From: JAHECW01 sp964641415
GTDB taxonomy: Bacteria > Acidobacteriota > Thermoanaerobaculia > Thermoanaerobaculales > Sulfomarinibacteraceae
Direction: 5' to 3'
Assembly (NCBI GenBank): GCA_964641415.1
Contig: CAZXMW010000013.1
Location: 1-64,000, forward strand
DNA: 64,000 nt
This document shows, piece after piece, positions 23,368-32,488 of the stretch (positions are counted from its first letter, which is position 1; every line of letters starts with the position of its first letter). Position numbers and translations under genes: made by a program. Below the pieces are notes generated by a model. It did no database searches. It saw only the letters and a program-made list of their open reading frames with translations, and had not been told where the DNA came from.

Positions 23368-26238
23368 TCATGAGAAGTTAACTCCGAATGAGAGACCGAT
23401 CTTGCGACCGGGGTTCCAACCGCGCCACACCTCGCCGCCCTGGGACCAATCCTGGGACTCCTCGGTCAGGTTCTCGCCCGACACCTTCAAGCTCCAGTCG
23501 GCGCCCAACAGACGGAAGCCCTGGCGATAGACAACGTCGACGGTTCCTCGGGGATCCTCGACCACGTCGTCGAGGCCGTTGCTGCCGGCGAAGGCGATCT
23601 TCTCGCCGGTGAAGTTGTAGAGCAGCCGCACGGTCGAGCTCGTCGCAGGGTTGAGCCACTCGAGGACCAGGTTGCCGACGTGGTCGGGCTGGCCGACCAG
23701 CGGCCGGTCGAGGTTGGTTTGGATGGTGTTGGGGCCGAGCTCGATCTGGGAGTCGATGAAGGAGTAGTTGAAGATCAGCGTGAAGGCTTCGAGGGCCCCG
23801 GCCCAGGCCCCCATGTTGCGGCGCAGCTCGAGCTCGAGGCCCTGGTTGCGCGCGCTGTCGGCGTTCTGCAGCGTCTCGGTGAGCGCTGCCCCCGAAACCT
23901 GGACCGCTTCGATGGGGTCGGTGAACCGCTTGTAGAACAGGCTGACGGCGATGACGTCGCCGGCCGCCGGGAACCACTCCCAGCGGGCGTCAAGGCTCTG
24001 GATGGTCGCGCTCACCAGGTCCGGGTTTCCGGTCTGCTCGAGGCCGCTGGCGATGGGCTTGAACCGGAACGGCGCGAGCTCGCGGAACTCCGGCCGATTG
24101 ACGGTCTGGCTGCCGGACAGCCTCAGGTTGTGGTTGTCGCCCATCCGGTAGATCACGGACAGGGCGGGCAGCCAGTCCCGGTCCTCGATCAGCGAGGTGC
24201 TCGGCGGCTGATCCGGGTTCTGCCGGTCGAGGGTGACGACCTCGAGGTCAGAAGCCTCGTAGCGGACGCCGCCGATGACGCGCCAGCGATCGAGCGACCA
24301 GTCGAACTGGGCGTAGGCGGCGCCGATGGTGTGGTCGCCGGTGTAAAAATCGGTCGGCCGGGTGACCTCCTCGATCTCCCAGCCGGTGGGTCTGATGTTC
24401 TCTGGGATGAGAATGTCCTCGGGCGCCTGAGTCAGGTCGACGCCGGAGGTCGAGCGCGGCCGGAACCGGAGCCGCCGGCCGGCAAACTCGCGGTCGTTGG
24501 CGGTGTAGGAGAGACCGCCCTTGATCGACCCGTACCAGTTGTCTCCGGACAGAAAGGTCGTCCAGTCGACGGCGGTGTCGTCGAGGCTGTCCTCGAGGTC
24601 GTTGGTGTAGATGAACAGCGACTGGGCGTTGTCGGTGAGCTGGAAGATCCCGTTGTTGGTCCGGTCCAGGTAGAGCGAAAACCGGAGGTCCGAGTCGGTG
24701 GTCGCGGTCGACGAGGCCCCCCGCCACTCGAGCAGGCTGCCCAGGGCGCCGATGTCGAAGTAGTGCTCGCCGGACAGCTGGAAGGTCCGGGTCTCCTGAT
24801 CGCGGTACTCCACCTTGTAGTCGCGGATCTCGGCGCCGAAGTCGCTCGAGGTGCCTTCCTGGAGACGGGTTTCGGCGGCCGAGATGGTCGACAGAACCGA
24901 GCGGAACTTGAGGTGGTGATTGTCGCTCAAACGGTAGGCGAGATTGCCGATGATGCCGGTGGTGACCTTCTCGACGTCGCGGTCGAAGTCGTAGTAGTCG
25001 GCGAGAAACTGGTTGTTGGGCGACGACGTCGAGAAGCGGTAGAAGTTCTGCTCCTCCTCGGTGCTCCGGTACTCGTGGTCGTAGGTCCCGGAGACGACCA
25101 GCCCGAGGCGGCCGAAGGTGTTGCCGTAGCTCGCGTTGAACCCGGCATCCAGGGGTGCGTCGTCGGCCGAGCCGGGAAACGGCGAGCGAGGGTCGGCGCC
25201 GCTGGCGGTCCACACCGGGCCGGCCCCGAGGATCTCGAGCCCGATCTGCTGGAGCTCGTCCGGCGTGAAACCCTCGCCGGTGAGCGGGTTCTGGCGGGTC
25301 AGGGTTTCCTCGGGCAGGTTGCCCGGCAGCGGCTGGCCTCCGGCGCCGTTGAAGTCGAGCCCGCCGGCGTATTGGCCGAAGGCGTTGCCGGTGGTGACGC
25401 TGTGACTGTCGAGGGAAAAGCCGATCGACGCGGTCTGCCCGACCGGAAAGTCGAGGGTCTCCATTTCGACCAACCCGGCGGCGAAGTCGCCCGGTTTGTC
25501 CACGGTGTAGGACTTGGAGACCTGTACCTTTTCCAGCAGCCCCGCCGGGTAGAGATCGAGCGGAACGACCTTCTTGTCGAACTCGGTCGACGGGATCTTG
25601 GAGCCGTTGAGCGAGGTGTTGGAGTAGCGGTCGCCGAGCCCGCGGACGAAGACGTACTTGTCGTTCTGCAGCGAGATCCCGACCACCCGTTTGACGACGT
25701 CGGCGGCGTCCGAGCCGGTGTTCTTCTTCATCTCGTCGGCGCCGATGGCGTCGGAGATCTGGGCCGCGTTGCGGCGCTCGGCGAGCAGCGCGGCCTCGGT
25801 GGAGTCCTGAGCCACCGCCTCGACCGTGATCTCGCCGGCGAAGACCGCGCCCGAGCCGGCCTCGGGCGCCGCGCCGGCCGTCGCCTCGGCGACCTCACCA
25901 ACCGGTGTGGCTTCGTCGGCGGGGAGGAGGACGACGGCGAAGTCGGCGACGCCGCCCTCTTCGACCACGACCTGGGTCACCCGCTGGCCCTCGAAGCCGG
26001 GCTTCGACACGACGACCGAGTGGGTGCCGGGCGGTACGGCCATCTGGAACGAGCCACCGAGATCGCTGTTGGCGGTCACATCCGTGCCCTCGACCTGCAG
26101 CTGTGCGCCACGAACCGGTTGGCCGGTGAAGCCGTCGATGACAACCCCCGACATCACGCCGTCGGCGTCAGCCGGGGCGGCGACGAGAGCAGAGCTCACG
26201 CCGAGCAGGGCAACGAGGCCCAGGGTCTTCCAATTCAT
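23368..26238 (-). CDS. TonB-dependent receptor with N-terminal carboxypeptidase-regulatory-like domain
   Basis: A 956-residue outer-membrane receptor. The order is signal peptide (1-26), a CarboxypepD_reg-like beta-sandwich (about 27-110; MSGVVIDGFTGQPVRGAQLQV), a linker, a plug domain (about 150-270; ISDAIGADEMKKNTGSDAADVVKRVVGISLQNDKYVFVRGLGDRYSNTSLNG) and a 22-strand barrel ending in GLSFGVNFS. GGAGGAG precedes ATG 26238. A PHO box 80-120 bases upstream and a secreted phosphodiesterase as the next gene suggest uptake of a phosphorus-containing substrate. The substrate itself cannot be read from sequence. Confidence 0.85.
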   Translation of the reverse strand: MNWKTLGLVALLGVSSALVAAPADADGVMSGVVIDGFTGQPVRGAQLQVEGTDVTANSDLGGSFQMAVPPGTHSVVVSKPGFEGQRVTQVVVEEGGVADFAVVLLPADEATPVGEVAEATAGAAPEAGSGAVFAGEITVEAVAQDSTEAALLAERRNAAQISDAIGADEMKKNTGSDAADVVKRVVGISLQNDKYVFVRGLGDRYSNTSLNGSKIPSTEFDKKVVPLDLYPAGLLEKVQVSKSYTVDKPGDFAAGLVEMETLDFPVGQTASIGFSLDSHSVTTGNAFGQYAGGLDFNGAGGQPLPGNLPEETLTRQNPLTGEGFTPDELQQIGLEILGAGPVWTASGADPRSPFPGSADDAPLDAGFNASYGNTFGRLGLVVSGTYDHEYRSTEEEQNFYRFSTSSPNNQFLADYYDFDRDVEKVTTGIIGNLAYRLSDNHHLKFRSVLSTISAAETRLQEGTSSDFGAEIRDYKVEYRDQETRTFQLSGEHYFDIGALGSLLEWRGASSTATTDSDLRFSLYLDRTNNGIFQLTDNAQSLFIYTNDLEDSLDDTAVDWTTFLSGDNWYGSIKGGLSYTANDREFAGRRLRFRPRSTSGVDLTQAPEDILIPENIRPTGWEIEEVTRPTDFYTGDHTIGAAYAQFDWSLDRWRVIGGVRYEASDLEVVTLDRQNPDQPPSTSLIEDRDWLPALSVIYRMGDNHNLRLSGSQTVNRPEFRELAPFRFKPIASGLEQTGNPDLVSATIQSLDARWEWFPAAGDVIAVSLFYKRFTDPIEAVQVSGAALTETLQNADSARNQGLELELRRNMGAWAGALEAFTLIFNYSFIDSQIELGPNTIQTNLDRPLVGQPDHVGNLVLEWLNPATSSTVRLLYNFTGEKIAFAGSNGLDDVVEDPRGTVDVVYRQGFRLLGADWSLKVSGENLTEESQDWSQGGEVWRGWNPGRKIGLSFGVNFS

Positions 26239-26318
26239 GATTGCTGTCTCCTCCGTCCGTCCCTCGTGCGGTGCCGGGGTGCCCATTTCCCCGACCGCAG
26301 TTATGAGAACGGAGGCGG

Positions 26319-26357
26319 ATGAAGGACATCGAAGCGTGCGGTAAAGATGCCGTGAAG
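26319..26357 (-). promoter_or_regulatory. PHO box upstream of the TonB-dependent receptor
   Basis: On the minus strand CTTCAC (26352-26357) and CTTTAC (26341-26346) are 11 bases apart, followed by a degenerate GCTTCG and then CTTCAT (26319-26324) in the same register. The last unit ends 80 bases before the ATG. Confidence 0.6.
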
Positions 26358-26376
26358 AGCCGCGTGCTCGATCAAC

Positions 26377-26420
26377 GCGATGGCAGGGGTGCCAGGCGTG
26401 CGCCAGGCGAAGCCTGGGGA
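26377..26420. repeat. REP-like GCGATGG...GTGCCAGGC element, half copy
   Basis: Shares its first 22 bases almost exactly with the element at 28397-28466, then continues with CGCCAGGCGAAGCCTGG, another short imperfect palindrome. Confidence 0.45.
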
Positions 26421-26485
26421 AGGGAGAAGCGAAATGTCGGAGCCGGGCGCCCGGCCGGGTCTCCGTGGCGACAGTGCTGTCCGGC

Positions 26486-28357
26486 TCAGTCCGCCATCGA
26501 GAAGCCGAGCAGGCGCGCGACCATGGGCGCCACCTCGGTGGCGGCGAGCTCGTCGACCCGGCCGCGGCCGATCGCCGCGCCCCGTGCGAAGAGCATGCCG
26601 CACATGGCGTCGTGGCGGGCGAGGAACCCGTGCTGACCGTAGTACTTCGTCGGCGCCACGATGTCGCCCGAGAGCCGGTTGGACGCGGCGAACCCGGGCT
26701 CGAGGAAGACCACCAGATCGCCGCTCGACGGGTGGTCGAGACCGAGCTCGGCAAGCTCGTCCCGCCCGACCACCCGCTCGACCGCCGGCCGGCCGTCGAC
26801 CGACAGGTCGGCCATGACCTTCACCGCGCGGGCGAGGAGCTCGCCGGCCTCGGCGCGGCGGACGACGCCCCCGAGATCCCGACCCTGCAGGTTGAGGTAC
26901 AGGTGGCCGGCGCCGCCGCCGGCCACCGCCGCCATGGGCGACGACGGCGCGATCCAGGGCCGGCCGCCGTCGCCGGTCTCGACCGTCACCAGGCCCGCCT
27001 CGGCGAGGGCCAGGTTGAGCGCGACCTCGTCGGTGATCGGCAGAAGACCGTGGTCCGACACGGCAATGAGGGCGTCCCGCTCGCAATCGAGCAGCGACCA
27101 CAGGGTCGCGATCGAGCGATCCACCGAGCGGCCGACCCGCTTGAGACCCTCGGCCGCCGCGAGCTCGCGGCCCGGGCTCCACGCCCACTGGTCTTGATCG
27201 ACGATCAGGCTCGAGTGCTGGTACTCGTCGGGCCCGGGGTGGTAGGCGAGCAGCAGGTCGAACTCCTCGTGGTCGACGACCCACCGGGCGGCGTCGTCGA
27301 GCCAGCGGTCGAGGCGCTCGATCTGCTCGAGGTAGACGTCGAGGTCGATGCCGTGGGCCGCGTCGAGCCACCAATCGGCGAGCTTGGGGTCGTCGGGAAT
27401 GCCCGGCCACGGACCGATGGCGTCGGTGAGCTCGGTCTCGAAGCGCTCGGGCCAGCCGACGGTGCGCCACACCGCGCCGCGGTACAGCGTGAGCCGACCG
27501 CGCAGCGGATCGAGGTGGACGACCTTCGACCACGAGCCCCAGCGGTCGAGACCGAGGACGTCGGGCAGCCGCAGCTCGGCCTCGACCGAAAACCAGTCGC
27601 GGTCGCCGTGCAGCGTCCAGTCGCCCGATCCCGGCGCGCGGATTCCCACGGTGTCCCACCGGGGCTTGCCGTCGGGGTTGCCGTCGACGAGGGCGACGAC
27701 GGCCTCGACCCGCTCGGGCTCGGCGCCGGGTGCGAAGTCGAAGACCAGCGACCAGGCCAGGGGTGCGACGCCGTCGGCCGACGGCAGCTCGCCGGTGGTG
27801 CCGGCGGTCTCCGGGTCGAGCTCGAGCACCGCCGCCGGGGCGGCCGGTCGGTTCGGCCAACCGAGCCCGAAGTCGGCGGCCTCGGCAGCGACCCCGGCCG
27901 CGCCGGCCGGCCAGAGCAGCGACCCGACCCGCAGCCCGCGGGCGCGGGCGACCTGCCACAGGGTCGGCGCCTCGGGCACCATGCTGAAGCCGTTGACCCG
28001 CTCCCCCAGAGCCCCGCCCGGCGGCCTGAACGAGTTGCCGACGATGCCGGTCTCAGCCGGCGGCCGGCCGGTGGCGAGGACCGCGTGGCTGACCGAGGTC
28101 AGGGTCGGGTCGGCGATCCGCAGCCGGCGGACCGAGAGTCCCTCGCGCGCCATGGCGGCGAGGCCGTCCGGCTCATCCGCGACGCCGTCGACGATCCAGC
28201 GCCAGGCCAGGTCGGCGCCGACTCCGTCGTAGCTGACCAGCACGACCCGCTCCGCCCGCTCGCCCTCCCGCACCCCCCCGCTCTGACACCCCACCGCGAG
28301 GCTGAGCAGACCGGCGAGGGCAATCGCAGCGATGCGGGTCGGGGTGGTCAAGCACAT
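26486..28357 (-). CDS. Secreted type I phosphodiesterase / nucleotide pyrophosphatase lipoprotein
   Basis: A 623-residue alkaline-phosphatase-superfamily enzyme. The N-terminus has a lipobox (LSLAVGC), so the protein is probably lipid-anchored in the periplasm or on the surface. Family residues are present: VVLVSYDGVGAD (first metal Asp), DPTLTSVSHAVLATG with the Thr/Ser nucleophile region, YHPGPDEYQHSS (Asp and His ligands), VSDHG (Asp-His) and a final GQHGF His. Such enzymes hydrolyse nucleotides or phosphodiesters. Its position behind the PHO-box-controlled receptor operon suits phosphorus scavenging, but no PHO box is seen directly upstream. Start ATG 28357 lacks a Shine-Dalgarno. Confidence 0.85.
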   Translation of the reverse strand: MCLTTPTRIAAIALAGLLSLAVGCQSGGVREGERAERVVLVSYDGVGADLAWRWIVDGVADEPDGLAAMAREGLSVRRLRIADPTLTSVSHAVLATGRPPAETGIVGNSFRPPGGALGERVNGFSMVPEAPTLWQVARARGLRVGSLLWPAGAAGVAAEAADFGLGWPNRPAAPAAVLELDPETAGTTGELPSADGVAPLAWSLVFDFAPGAEPERVEAVVALVDGNPDGKPRWDTVGIRAPGSGDWTLHGDRDWFSVEAELRLPDVLGLDRWGSWSKVVHLDPLRGRLTLYRGAVWRTVGWPERFETELTDAIGPWPGIPDDPKLADWWLDAAHGIDLDVYLEQIERLDRWLDDAARWVVDHEEFDLLLAYHPGPDEYQHSSLIVDQDQWAWSPGRELAAAEGLKRVGRSVDRSIATLWSLLDCERDALIAVSDHGLLPITDEVALNLALAEAGLVTVETGDGGRPWIAPSSPMAAVAGGGAGHLYLNLQGRDLGGVVRRAEAGELLARAVKVMADLSVDGRPAVERVVGRDELAELGLDHPSSGDLVVFLEPGFAASNRLSGDIVAPTKYYGQHGFLARHDAMCGMLFARGAAIGRGRVDELAATEVAPMVARLLGFSMAD

Positions 28358-28396
28358 ACCGCGATGGTATCGCACGCCGGACCGTATTCTGTTGGC

Positions 28397-28466
28397 GCGA
28401 TGGGAGGGGATGCCAGGCACGCAACTTTGTTCGCGGCGAACAAAGTTGGAGCCAGGCACCCATCGC
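28397..28466. repeat. Nested inverted-repeat intergenic element
   Basis: Outer arms GCGATGGG (28397-28404) and CCCATCGC (28459-28466) enclose a 13-bp perfect hairpin, CAACTTTGTTCGC (28422-28434) with GCGAACAAAGTTG (28436-28448) and a one-base loop. GCCAGGCA words lie on both sides. It sits between the phosphodiesterase and rlpA genes and looks like a REP-type element. Confidence 0.6.
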
Positions 28467-28496
28467 ATCGACGGCTGCTTGGACATGGTCAGATCC

Positions 28497-29228
28497 CTAC
28501 CCGCAGGGGACGGCGGCCGCCGCGGGCCAGTCGCGCTCGATGCGGGCGAGGGCGGCGCGAGCCTCGCTCTCGTCGGCGAAGGGGCCGACCCGGACCCGAT
28601 GCAGCCCGCCCGGGCCCTCGATCACGACTGCGGTCTCGCCGGCCGACTCGAGCCGGCGCTCGGCGCGCTCGGCGTTGCCGAGGTCGGAGAACGCGCCGAC
28701 CTGGATCCACAGGCAGTCGCCGCCGGTCGGGGGCTCGGCCCCGCGCTCCGGCTTCTTCCCCGTGCGCCTCGGCGTCGCGCCGAGGCCCACGACCTTGACC
28801 TTGACCGGCGCGACCCCGTCGATGTCGAGTCCGATCTTCTTCGCCGCGGCGAAGCTCAGGTCGATGATCCGGCCGCGGATGAAGGGCCCGCGGTCGTTGA
28901 CCCGCACCGTGACGCCGGCGCCGGTGTCGCGCCGGGTCACCCGCACCACCGTGCCGAAGGCGAGCGTCCGGTGCGCCGCGGTCAGCTCGTGCATGTCGTA
29001 GATTTCGCCCGACGCCGTCCGCCGGCCGTGGTACGGCTTGCCGTACCACGAGGCCAGCCCATTCTCGGTGTCGCCCTTCGCCACCGGCTCCGGCTGTGCG
29101 CTCGGCATTCGGGTCGCCGGCGGCTCCTGGGGCGCCGCCGCCGGCCCGGGCCCGCGGTGGGCGCAGCCCGAACCGAGGAGAATCGCAAGGGCAAGCGGGC
29201 ATGTCAGGCGTCGGATCGTCACGTTCAC
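28497..29228 (-). CDS. rlpA: RlpA-family septal ring lytic transglycosylase
   Basis: A 243-residue lipoprotein (lipobox LLGSGC). The RlpA double-psi beta-barrel (about 60-150) is clear: GLASWYGKPYHGRRTASGE, DMHELTAAHRTLAFGT and the active-site VRVNDRGPFIRGRIIDLS with the key Asp. A C-terminal SPOR domain (about 170-240; CLWIQVGAFSDLGNAERAERRL) would bind denuded peptidoglycan at the septum. It cleaves naked glycan strands during division. It follows the DUF4143 ATPase gene by five bases, although the two products have no obvious link. Confidence 0.9.
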   Translation of the reverse strand: MNVTIRRLTCPLALAILLGSGCAHRGPGPAAAPQEPPATRMPSAQPEPVAKGDTENGLASWYGKPYHGRRTASGEIYDMHELTAAHRTLAFGTVVRVTRRDTGAGVTVRVNDRGPFIRGRIIDLSFAAAKKIGLDIDGVAPVKVKVVGLGATPRRTGKKPERGAEPPTGGDCLWIQVGAFSDLGNAERAERRLESAGETAVVIEGPGGLHRVRVGPFADESEARAALARIERDWPAAAAVPCG

Positions 29229-29233
29229 GCCTT

Positions 29234-30397
29234 TCAGTCGAGGGGATCGAGATCGTCGTATGCCCGGACCAGCGGGAGGGCCCTGATGCGTACCGTGAGT
29301 GGGAAGGTCTCGTCACCGGCATGGATCACATCGATCCGGTCGAGGTCGAGGTCCGCCAGAGCGGTGTGCATCGAGCGGGTAGTGCGAGGCGCGACGGTCT
29401 TCTTGAACTCGAAGCCCAGCCGCGTGCTGCCGCGTACGACCACGAGGTCGATCTCCGCCCCGGCGTGGGTGGCCCAGAAGAAGCACTCGTCCGATCTCAC
29501 ATCGAGCCGTTGCTGCACGATCTTCGCCGCAAACCCCTCCCACGACGTCCCGACCACGGGGTGGGCCTCGACCTGATCGAGATCTCCGAGGTTGAGCAGG
29601 GCGTGGAGCAGTCCGCTGTCGGTGACATAGACCTTGGGCGATTTGACCTGACGTTTGCGGATGTTGGCGTGCCAGGGCGCGAGCTGCCGGGCGACGAATG
29701 TCGACGTCAGGATGTCGAGGTACCGACGGACTGTGGTGTCGGCGAGACCGAAGCTCCGTGCAAACGCCGAGGCATTCCAAATCTGTCCGTGGCTGTGCGC
29801 CAGCATGGTCCACATTCGCCGCATAGTGGTTGCCGAAACGGCAATTCCGAGCTGGGGCAGATCCCGTTCGAGGAAGGTCCGGATGAACTCCATCCGCCAC
29901 TCGAGACTGTCCCGGTCGGACGCCGCGAAATACGACCGGGGAAACCCGCCGCGAATCCACAACCGCTCGAGGTTATCGACCCCGACCTCGTCGGGCGAGA
30001 ACCCCTCGAGCTCATGGTACGCAACTCGTCCGGCAAGAGATTCCGAGCTCTGACGGAGCATCTCGGGTGACGCACTTCCGAGAATGAGAAACCGGGCGGG
30101 AGCTCGCGGTCGATCCGCGAGGATTCGGAGAACCGGGAACAGCTCCGGGGCTCGCTGGATCTCGTCGATCACCACCAGGCCCTCGAGGTCCTTGATCGCG
30201 AGCATCGGGTCGGCGAGGCGAGCGAGATCCCCCGGGTTCTCGAGATCGAAGAAGGCGACCTTGCCGGGTTGCTTTTCGGAAATCTGGCGAGCGAGGGTGG
30301 TCTTGCCGACCTGTCGCGCTCCGATGAGACCGACGACCGGGAAGCGCTCGAGGAGGCCGGAAACCCGGTCAAGATGGCGATGACGGTGGATCACCAA
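29234..30397 (-). CDS. AAA-type ATPase with DUF4143
   Basis: A 387-residue protein of the AAA_14/DUF4143 family. Walker A is GARQVGKTTL (about 25-34), Walker B LVVIDEIQRAP, and the sensor-like region FLILGSASPEML follows. The C-terminal DUF4143 domain (about 190-350) contains a winged-helix part and a nuclease-like core KVYVTDSGLLHALL...EGFAAKIV...GAEIDLVV...FEFKKT. Such proteins are often in accessory regions and may act in toxin-antitoxin-like or defence settings; function is not established. Confidence 0.85.
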   Translation of the reverse strand: MVIHRHRHLDRVSGLLERFPVVGLIGARQVGKTTLARQISEKQPGKVAFFDLENPGDLARLADPMLAIKDLEGLVVIDEIQRAPELFPVLRILADRPRAPARFLILGSASPEMLRQSSESLAGRVAYHELEGFSPDEVGVDNLERLWIRGGFPRSYFAASDRDSLEWRMEFIRTFLERDLPQLGIAVSATTMRRMWTMLAHSHGQIWNASAFARSFGLADTTVRRYLDILTSTFVARQLAPWHANIRKRQVKSPKVYVTDSGLLHALLNLGDLDQVEAHPVVGTSWEGFAAKIVQQRLDVRSDECFFWATHAGAEIDLVVVRGSTRLGFEFKKTVAPRTTRSMHTALADLDLDRIDVIHAGDETFPLTVRIRALPLVRAYDDLDPLD

Positions 30398-30443
30398 CCA
30401 ATATTACCTCGAAAACTCGGTGTTGTAGACCGCGATTTCAAGA

Positions 30444-30806
30444 TTATTCCATCAAAATCAGCAAGTTCGGCACCCGCTTCGGGCCCACGGACGCCCACGC
30501 CGAGGTGTCCCCCGACTCGAATCCGTCGGCGAAGATCGGGTCGTGGCAGAGGGTGAAGCTCTCGAACCCGGAGGCATACCTCACCGTGAAGACGTGCTCT
30601 CGGTCGAACGCGAGATCGATGATCTGGAGGACGCCGCCATTGCCCACGAGCACTCGCTGACCGTCTGCCACCACCGCATGGACGACGCCGTACAGCGAAC
30701 GCCCCACCGGCTCGAGGCAGTCCTGGGCGAGGCCGACGCCGGGCGGTACCACCGCCGCAAGGCCGAGAATCAACGCTGCGAGCCGAGCCGCCATTCGAGC
30801 CCCCAA
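30444..30806 (-). CDS. Short secreted protein, collapsed LVIVP/GFESGDTSAW-type gene
   Basis: A 120-residue exported protein (signal peptide to VGLAQ). Residues 29-65 match the first blade of LVIVP-type propeller proteins (VHAVVADGQRVLVGNGGVLQIIDL). Residues about 90-108 are the FADGFESGDTSAW motif that usually ends long secreted proteins. The two ends are joined with almost no middle, so this looks like an internal deletion of a much longer gene. It may be a remnant. Confidence 0.5.
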   Translation of the reverse strand: MGARMAARLAALILGLAAVVPPGVGLAQDCLEPVGRSLYGVVHAVVADGQRVLVGNGGVLQIIDLAFDREHVFTVRYASGFESFTLCHDPIFADGFESGDTSAWASVGPKRVPNLLILME

Positions 30807-30884
30807 TCGCGGTTGTCGGGACTGTTCCGACCGATCAGTCTCGCGTGTAGCATCCGAGCTGACTGACGAGGCTTTCGGCGCGGA

Positions 30885-32324
30885 TCAGACCTCGAGATCG
30901 CGGGCCTCGGGCAGCTCGCCGGCTGCGGCGAGGAGCGGCCGGACGTGATCCGCGAGGTACTCGGCGACCTGTTCGGGCGCGCGACCGACGAACCGTACGG
31001 GGTCCATGAGCGCGTCGAGCTCGGCCCGGTCGAGGGCGACCTCGGGGTCGGCGGCCACCAGGTCGAGGAAGGGGTTGGCTTCGCCGCGCTCGAGGACGGC
31101 GGCTGTCGCCTCGCGTGATGCGAGTCGGAGCCGCTCGTGGAGGGCTTGGCGGTCGCCGCCGCGCTTGACCCCCTCCATGAGGATGGCCTCCGACGCCATG
31201 AAGGGCAGCTCGGCTGAAAGGTTGGCGCGGACCATGGCGGGGAAGACCTGGAGCCCCGAGGCGACGTTGTGCTGGACGCGGAGGATGGCGTCGGTGCACA
31301 GGAAGGCCTCGGGGATCGCGAGGCGCCGGTTGGCCGAGTCGTCGAGGGTGCGCTCGAGCCACTGCGTCGACGCGGTCTGGGCCGGGTTGGCGGCGAGGTT
31401 GACCAGCCAGCGGGCGAGCGCGGTGACCCTTTCCGAGCGCATCGGGTTGGCCTTGTACGGCTGGGCCGACGAGCCGACCTGGCCCGAGGCCATGGGCTCG
31501 CGGACCTCCTTCAATCGAGCGAGCAGCCGGATGTCGGTGGCCATCTTGGCCGCCGACTGGCCGATCCCCGACAGCACGTCGAGGACGAAGGCGTCCACCT
31601 TGCGGGGATAGGTCTGGCCGGTGACCGGATAGGCCGCGTCAAAGCCGATCTTTGCAGACACCAGGCGCTCGAACTCGAGCACCTTGTCGTGGTCGCCGTC
31701 GAACAGCTCGAGGAAGGTCGCCTGGGTGCCGGTGACTCCCTTGACCCCGCGCGCCTTCAGGCGTGAGCGCTCGAAGCGCAGCCGCTCCAAATCGAAAACC
31801 AGATCCTGGAGCCACAAACAGGCGCGCTTGCCCACCGTGGTCGGCTGCGCCGGCTGGAAATGGGTCATCCCGAGACACGGCTCCGACCCCCACGCCTGAG
31901 CGAAATCGGCGAGCGCCGCGATCACCGCGAGCAGCCTCCTCTCGACTAGGGCCATGGCGTCCCGGGTGATACAGAGCTCGGCGTTGTCGCCGACGAAGCA
32001 GCTGGTCGCCCCGAGATGGAGGATCGGCCTGGCCGCCGGCGCTTTCTCCGCGTACACGTGGAGGTGTGCCATGACGTCGTGCCGGGTCTCGCGCTCGACC
32101 TCGGCCACCCGGACGAGATCCTCGGCAGTGACCTCGACGTGGGCGCGCATCTGCTCGAGGGCCTCCGATGGGATCTCGAGCCCGAGCTCTCGCTCGGCCT
32201 CGGCCAGGGCGAGCCACATCCGCCGCCAGGTGGTGTAGCGGTGGCCGGGCGAGAACAACCGAAGCATCTCGTCAGAGGCGTAACGTCCCGCCAACGGGTG
32301 GTCGAAGCCTTCGAGTTGTGCCAT
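30885..32324 (-). CDS. purB: Adenylosuccinate lyase
   Basis: A 479-residue fumarase/aspartase-superfamily enzyme acting twice in purine synthesis (SAICAR to AICAR and adenylosuccinate to AMP). Characteristic segments are RETRHDVMAHLH, GATSCFVGDN, the catalytic-His segment TVGKRACLW and the signature SSAQPYKANPMRSE, the flexible loop with the catalytic Ser. The length is normal. Start ATG 32324 has no clear Shine-Dalgarno. purC lies about 23 kb away, so purine genes are scattered. Confidence 0.95.
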   Translation of the reverse strand: MAQLEGFDHPLAGRYASDEMLRLFSPGHRYTTWRRMWLALAEAERELGLEIPSEALEQMRAHVEVTAEDLVRVAEVERETRHDVMAHLHVYAEKAPAARPILHLGATSCFVGDNAELCITRDAMALVERRLLAVIAALADFAQAWGSEPCLGMTHFQPAQPTTVGKRACLWLQDLVFDLERLRFERSRLKARGVKGVTGTQATFLELFDGDHDKVLEFERLVSAKIGFDAAYPVTGQTYPRKVDAFVLDVLSGIGQSAAKMATDIRLLARLKEVREPMASGQVGSSAQPYKANPMRSERVTALARWLVNLAANPAQTASTQWLERTLDDSANRRLAIPEAFLCTDAILRVQHNVASGLQVFPAMVRANLSAELPFMASEAILMEGVKRGGDRQALHERLRLASREATAAVLERGEANPFLDLVAADPEVALDRAELDALMDPVRFVGRAPEQVAEYLADHVRPLLAAAGELPEARDLEV

Positions 32325-32488
32325 GGGTGGAGTATAGCGCCCGCCCCCGTGTCCGGCCCGTTCCCGATCCGGATTGCAGCTTTTGAGGACTGACTCCGCG
32401 GACGCCGATGATCGGCGCCTTGCTGGGCTCGGCAAAGCGGGGTACGGTGAATTGGCTGGAAATCGCGGGTCTCGGCGAGGTGGACAGT

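Noticed and set aside
23366..23382. GTTCAT-N5-GTTAAC at 11-base spacing
   Set aside because: It lies over the last codons of the TonB receptor gene on the wrong strand for the next gene.
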